Shown here one piece after another: positions 60,001 to 64,000 of a stretch of 64,000 nucleotides of DNA; the first letter of the stretch is position 1; every line of letters starts with the position of its first letter. The notes below the pieces were generated by a model, which saw only the letters and a list, made by a program, of their open reading frames with translations, did no database searches and had not been told where the DNA came from. The DNA is from Podarcis raffonei (taxonomy: Eukaryota > Chordata > Lepidosauria > Squamata > Lacertidae), in NCBI RefSeq assembly GCF_027172205.1, contig NC_070616.1:12762001-12826000 (forward strand), read 5' to 3'. A program made the position numbers and the translations under genes.

Positions 60001-63000
60001 CGTTTCAGCTGTACTTCAACCCTGAATTAATATTTAAACACTTTCAAGTAAGTAGATTTTGCTTTGGGGGTGTGTGGTTTTTTTTTGCACATCAGTGACT
60101 TTTAAAGGCAGTTGTTAAAGCCGTGTTTCCACAACTGAAAAATCACTGCCATTTTCACACTAGTGGAATGAAGCAGATGAGCAAACTACCTCTCCAACTG
60201 CGAGGTGTTTTGGGGTTGCTGCAGGTGGAATTTGAGGGTTTGGGTGGGACAGACACAAGTGCTTCTGTGATGGCTCCAGGCAATGGTTCCGTGCATGTTA
60301 ATACCATTGAGAGGTAATAGAATGATTGTCCTCTTTTGAGTGGAAGAGTAAATGTGGTCTGATTACATCATGCTATGATGGGAATGGGAGCCTGTGTTAT
60401 GTGGCCTGATTACATCATACTGTGGTGGAATTGGAGCCACAGCTGGATCTGCTGTGATTTTTGTTTTCATCTTGTCTTTAAGACACCAATAGAGAGAAGA
60501 GGGGTTGAAAGGCAGAAGACTCAAATCTGGTAGAGTAGTTCAGGAGATTGCCATTTTAATGGATGAGGTTTGGGTCCACCTGTTTAAATCTTTCATCTCT
60601 GGTCAATCTCTGTTCTTCCTCTTCTGCATCCTAAAACCTGGACCCATTATGAGAAAACATCAGAACCAGCCCTAACTCTGTGTTGGCCAGAACTGCCATT
60701 TTTTAGTGGAAAAGTGACTTCTTTGCTAATGTTATTTAACATTTTAAAAAGTATTAAGATCTCCACTTTCACTTTTTTATACAATGTAAGCATTCTGGGT
60801 CCTGTCAAATTTGAGTTCTAGTCAGAGAATTGACCCATGGAAATTAATGGAGCTTTCACTTAGTGATGACGAAAAGGTGCTCTATGCAAACTCAGGTGTT
60901 AATTATTTAATTTCTGTCTGATTAAAGAAAGGGAAGAAAATATGTTTTCTGTGCGATGTGGACTTGTGAATTTAATTCATAAGCCAGGGGTCTGATCTCC
61001 CCAGACCCCACTGTTTTCTGGTGGCAGTGGCAAAAAAATCAAAAAGTAGACAGGGCGCAGGACTGGACTTTGTGCTTTTACTCCTATCAGATTGATTGTT
61101 TGGTAAGAGTGAATGAGGCCATCGGTCTGAAAGGTTAGATGATTTAAAGCAAATTGAGATTTCTTCTAATTAAAGCAGGGGTCAGCAACCTTTTTCAGCC
61201 GTGGGCCGGTCCACCGTCCCTCAGACCATGTGGTGGGCCGGACTATATTTTTTTTTTGGGGGGGGGAATGAACAAATTCCTATGCCCCACAAATAACCCA
61301 GAGATACATTTTAAATAAAAGCACACATTCTACTCATGTTAAAACACCACGCAGGCTTCACAAACAACCCAGAGATGCAATTTAAATAAAAGGACACATT
61401 CTACTCATGTAAAGACACGCTGATTCCCGGACCGTCCACAGGCCGGGTTGAGAAGGCAATTGGGCCGGATCTGGCCCCCCGGGCCTTAGGTTGCCTACCC
61501 CTGAATTAAAGCAATGAGGCCTTTCCTGAGAGCATGCGGGTAACTAACATCTGCTCCCTCATCTGTTTTGCAGGTATGGAGGCTCGTAACGAACTACCTT
61601 TTCTTCGGACCAGTTGGATTTAATTTTTTATTTAATATGATATTTTTGTATCCTTTGGCCTAAAATTCCTCAGAGCACAAAAATTTTTATCGAAGGTTTG
61701 TAAGAGACTCTCTAGGAAGGCATCAATACAAAGTTGGCAGGAGCTGCTTCTCTCAAGTTCAGCCTTTAGCAATGACCAGTCTGGCCCTCAAGGTTTGCTT
61801 GGTCTTTGGCTTATAGTGGAAAGATTTGCTCTGACTTCCCAGTTACATAGCCCACCTTGTATAGGCTGGTTTTAAAATATTTTTTGACACTGTTCTCGGT
61901 GCCCCATCTTTGGGTATGACTGCCAAGGGAGGAGGCATTTTGTGTGTTGGCACCCAACTTTTGAACACCCAGTGGAGGCAGGAACATTGCACTAGGTGAA
62001 AATATTTCTTCACACTCTACCTCAAGACATTCCATGGGATTAGAGTAGTTACAGTAGTAACTGCAGTAGTTACAGACACATAAATTGTAGCTCATCCGTG
62101 ATGTTTTCATTACTAATATTTCTAATGGTTTGTTCTGTAAGCTGCATGAGGTATATGAAACGAGAGGGAAAGCAATGTTTTGAATAAATATATTTGTAGT
62201 CCTTCGAAGCGGGTGAACTTTGGTACAGTAGTCCTATTTCTAAATATAAATACACCACTACAGGGACAGAACCCTGAAGTGAAAATACGTTGGCTATTAT
62301 CTGATTGTGATCTGCTTGTCACATACAAAACAGTCCTATTTGCTAAAGCCGCTAAAAGTATTAATGCTAGCTATATAAAAGACAATGTTGTAGACTGCAC
62401 AGGTGATTCACTAATTTGACTTATTGTAAATGGATGTATATCTCTGGATTTCTTTTATCAGGTTTTAATTGACTTGCTGGATCTGTAATTGAATTTGTAA
62501 TGGCTTTTAGTCAGACACAATAAATGATTGACGGACTAAACATAAATGCATATTCTTTAGAAAGTCCTGTGCTTAGATGAAGGCCACGGCTACAAAAACA
62601 AACTGTACAAATCTGGATAAAGGTCAGGATTCCTCTGTTGTAAGACTCACATTGAGATCAGCTGGTTTTTTTACTGAGTTTTGTTACACCTTTAAGTGGG
62701 TTTGGGTATTGTGTTCTTTCTGCAGAAAAGCAACTTGTGAATTTATCGGTAGAAGCAAACCTTGTTGGCTGAAATGCAGCCACTTTGGACAGGAAACTCC
62801 CTCTCCCCTCCTTCATTTTAATGCTGGTGGCTACTGAGTTCTGGGAAAAGTGAGATGGCCTTTGCCATAGTTGGCAGGGTTGCCCTGGCAACCATATCGC
62901 TTGGCTAGATGGGGAATGAGGCAGGTTGAGAGACTGATCCTTGCTAAGATTCCGTAGAGTTATTTTCATTTCAACAGATGCCCCTGATGTATGAGTTATG

Positions 63001-63703
63001 GAGCCTAGCCTGTGCATTTGCTTCACTTCTGCTAAGAATGTTGGCACATTTTGTGGCCGCTTGGTATGAAATCAGACTGGATATGCCCCCCTTTGCTGGC
63101 TTCAAATCCATTTTTCCCCACCCACCTACCCAAATCCCTTCTGATACCCAGAGACTGGTTTCAGGAACTCTTTGAAACTCAAATGCAGAATGTATTTCCC
63201 CTCCAATTTTTTAAAATTAATTTTCCCAATTTATAACAAACATATCAACAAACATAAAAAAATCAGAAAACATACATACATACATCCTAACTGTAATAAT
63301 TCCACTTTTGTTGACATTGTTGGGTGACTTCCTCAAATCCCCCTGGCTGAGTTTCCATATATATCATTGTTGCAGTTTTCCAAAACTATTTTCACATATA
63401 ATTTATTTAATCCATTAACATCTTTCTTTCATTTCATTTCAGCTTTTAACATAGTATTCTACAGCATCACATGATTTAATCCTAGGCCTATCTGATACTC
63501 GCAAGTAATTCTATTTAAGTGCAGAATGTATTTTTCATTTCCCTGCAAAGATAAAAATGGTAAATGCCTGCCTGTTATCGAGCGTTTCTCCTGACCTTAA
63601 TAACTTCAGATACCGCTACTGCCGAATGCTTGAGGAAGGATCATTCCGGGGCCGCACAGCAGACTTTGTATTTATGTTCCTTTTTGGTGGACTATTAATG
63701 ACT
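57038..63703 (+). CDS. DERL2: Derlin-2 (DERL2), first 4 coding exons, truncated by window end
   Basis: Derlin-2 is an ER-membrane rhomboid pseudoprotease that acts in ER-associated degradation with VCP/p97 and HRD1-SEL1L. Exons: 57038-57130, 59982-60047, 61574-61647, 63610-63703, with matching phases, giving 109 residues. The remaining roughly 130 are beyond the window. The start [20 protein letters not shown] matches human [20 protein letters not shown]. The derlin WR motif is present (VWRLVTN, exon 3), followed by hydrophobic [21 protein letters not shown]-type membrane segments and the conserved block [20 protein letters not shown]. The introns after exons 3 and 4 start GTATCCTTT, the U12-type donor. 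Confidence 0.96.
57461..58045 (-). mobile_element. LINE 3' portion in DERL2 intron 1, reverse
   Basis: The minus strand carries an open 111-residue remnant (57637-57972) with [22 protein letters not shown] and [17 protein letters not shown], typical of the ORF2 C-terminus in L2/CR1/Rex-type LINEs. A 3'UTR ending in an ATT-type microsatellite (TAA repeats at 57467-57484 on the plus strand) follows. Clade assignment is uncertain. Confidence 0.7.
58045..58510. repeat. Cluster of degraded tRNA-derived SINE copies in DERL2 intron 1
   Basis: An inverted copy (about 58045-58215, ending CACTCTACCACTGAGTTATG) is followed by a direct copy (about 58340-58500, with GGGTTCAAGACC, GAGATCATGGAGAGCTGCTG). 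A further tail fragment lies at 58855-58895. Together with the LINE at 57461 this forms a mosaic of nested repeats. Confidence 0.55.
58918..59112 (+). mobile_element. MIR-like SINE
   Basis: AAGTGTAGTGGTTAGGCTTT, CTAACCTACCTTCAGGAATG and CACTGCCTTGAGCTCCTAAG follow the family order. Located in DERL2 intron 1. Confidence 0.65.
59770..59912. repeat. Palindromic hAT-like MITE, degraded
   Basis: CAAAACTGGTGACCTCCAAA and GGGCAGTTCCCATCATGCCC at the left, GTGAGTTGTAGTTCAACGAT and CCCAGGTTGGCGAAAGCTGT at the right. It lies about 70 bp before DERL2 exon 2. Confidence 0.65.
61168..61511. mobile_element. hAT (Charlie-like) MITE with 8-bp target-site duplication
   Basis: The element 61176-61503 starts CAGGGGTCAGCAACC and ends GGTTGCCTACCCCTG. 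It is flanked by a perfect 8-bp direct repeat AATTAAAG (61168-61175 and 61504-61511), the hAT hallmark. The interior has a duplicated block of about 55 bp (near 61290 and 61360: AACCCAGAGAT...AAATAAAAG.ACACATTCTA). Located in DERL2 intron 2, ending 62 bp before exon 3. Confidence 0.92.
61648..63609 (+). other. DERL2: U12-type (minor spliceosome) intron 3 of DERL2
   Basis: The donor is GTATCCTTTGG, a full match to the U12 consensus RTATCCTTT. The 3' end reads GACCTTAATAACTTCAG. CCTTAAT at 63595-63601 resembles the U12 branch site TCCTTRAC, with the branch A about 9 nt before the AG and no long polypyrimidine tract. Exon phase (2 nt left, 1 nt right) preserves the IFLYRY coding sequence. Confidence 0.85.
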
Positions 63704-64000
63704 GTATCCTTTTTGGTGTTGAGATAAAGATACTGTGAGACTGAAAAGAGCTGAATAAATCATTATAGCAAAGTGGTTCTCCAGTTTTGCAGCTATCCTT
63801 TTAGGGTAGGTTAAGCTGAGTATGGATGACAGGCCCAGGTGGACTTTGTGGCTTGAGTGGTGACCAGGACCTGGAGCTCCCTGGTCCCAGTGAAGCCTTC
63901 CCCAACATGGTGCCCTCCAGATGTTTAGGATTCCAACATCCATCAACCCCAAGCAGCAGGGTTTGTGCTCCCGGATGGTGGGTGTAGTGTGGCGTAAATT
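63704..64000 (+). other. DERL2: Start of DERL2 intron 4, U12-type donor
   Basis: The donor GTATCCTTTTTGG follows codon ACT of exon 4 and also matches the U12 consensus. The acceptor is beyond the window. The tail of the window contains a hAT-like MITE (63890-63990). Confidence 0.75.
63890..63990. repeat. hAT-like MITE
   Basis: GCCTTCCCCAACATGGTGCC and CTCCAGATGTTTAGG at the left, CCCGGATGGTGGGTGTAGTG at the right. It may continue past the window edge. Confidence 0.55.

Noticed and set aside
1-64000. CRISPR arrays, LTR elements or retroviral genes
   Set aside because: No regularly spaced identical repeats, long terminal repeats or retroviral protein motifs were recognised.

Overview
This is a vertebrate nuclear window with spliced genes, long introns and no prokaryotic features. 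It most likely comes from a squamate reptile (a lizard). The repeats point that way: several full-length SINEs of about 355 bp with tRNA-like heads and tails resembling Bov-B 3' ends (Sauria-SINE type), CR1-type LINE ends, SINEs with tRNA-Lys or tRNA-Ile heads and CR1-like tails, and many short palindromic hAT-like and Tigger-like MITEs. I cannot name the species.

Five protein genes are recognised, and their exons were joined by reading splice sites. They alternate in strand: RABEP1 (+, last 14 coding exons, 1063-22602), NUP88 (-, complete, 17 coding exons, 43860 down to 27032), RPAIN (+, complete, 7 exons, 44954-49185), MIS12 (-, complete single coding exon, 53818 down to 53201) and DERL2 (+, first 4 coding exons from 57038, running off the right edge). 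The layout is two tail-to-tail pairs (RABEP1/NUP88 and RPAIN/MIS12) and two head-to-head pairs with CpG-rich shared promoters (NUP88/RPAIN and, by inference, MIS12/DERL2).

All five genes belong to the human 17p13.2 neighbourhood. In human, as I recall it, C1QBP and DHX33 lie between RPAIN and the DERL2/MIS12 pair, and that pair has the opposite orientation. Here RPAIN is followed directly by MIS12(-) and DERL2(+), which implies an inversion of the C1QBP-DHX33-DERL2-MIS12 block in one lineage.

The genes do not form one pathway. RABEP1 is an endosomal Rab5/Rab4 effector, NUP88 a cytoplasmic-face nucleoporin, RPAIN a nuclear-import adaptor for replication protein A, MIS12 a kinetochore subunit, and DERL2 an ER-associated degradation membrane protein. 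They are broadly expressed housekeeping genes, consistent with the shared CpG promoters.

The most interesting points are: two consecutive U12-type (minor spliceosome) introns in DERL2; a NUP88/RPAIN promoter with repeated ZNF143/SBS-like sites, one of them duplicated; a candidate untranslated first exon of MIS12 about 2.9 kb from its coding exon, close to the DERL2 promoter; a YY1-like site over the DERL2 start codon; and several mobile elements with clear target-site duplications. I found no sign of a novel multi-gene system, no endogenous retrovirus or LTR element, and no CRISPR array. Intron sequence not named below holds nothing I can support beyond scattered degraded repeat fragments.
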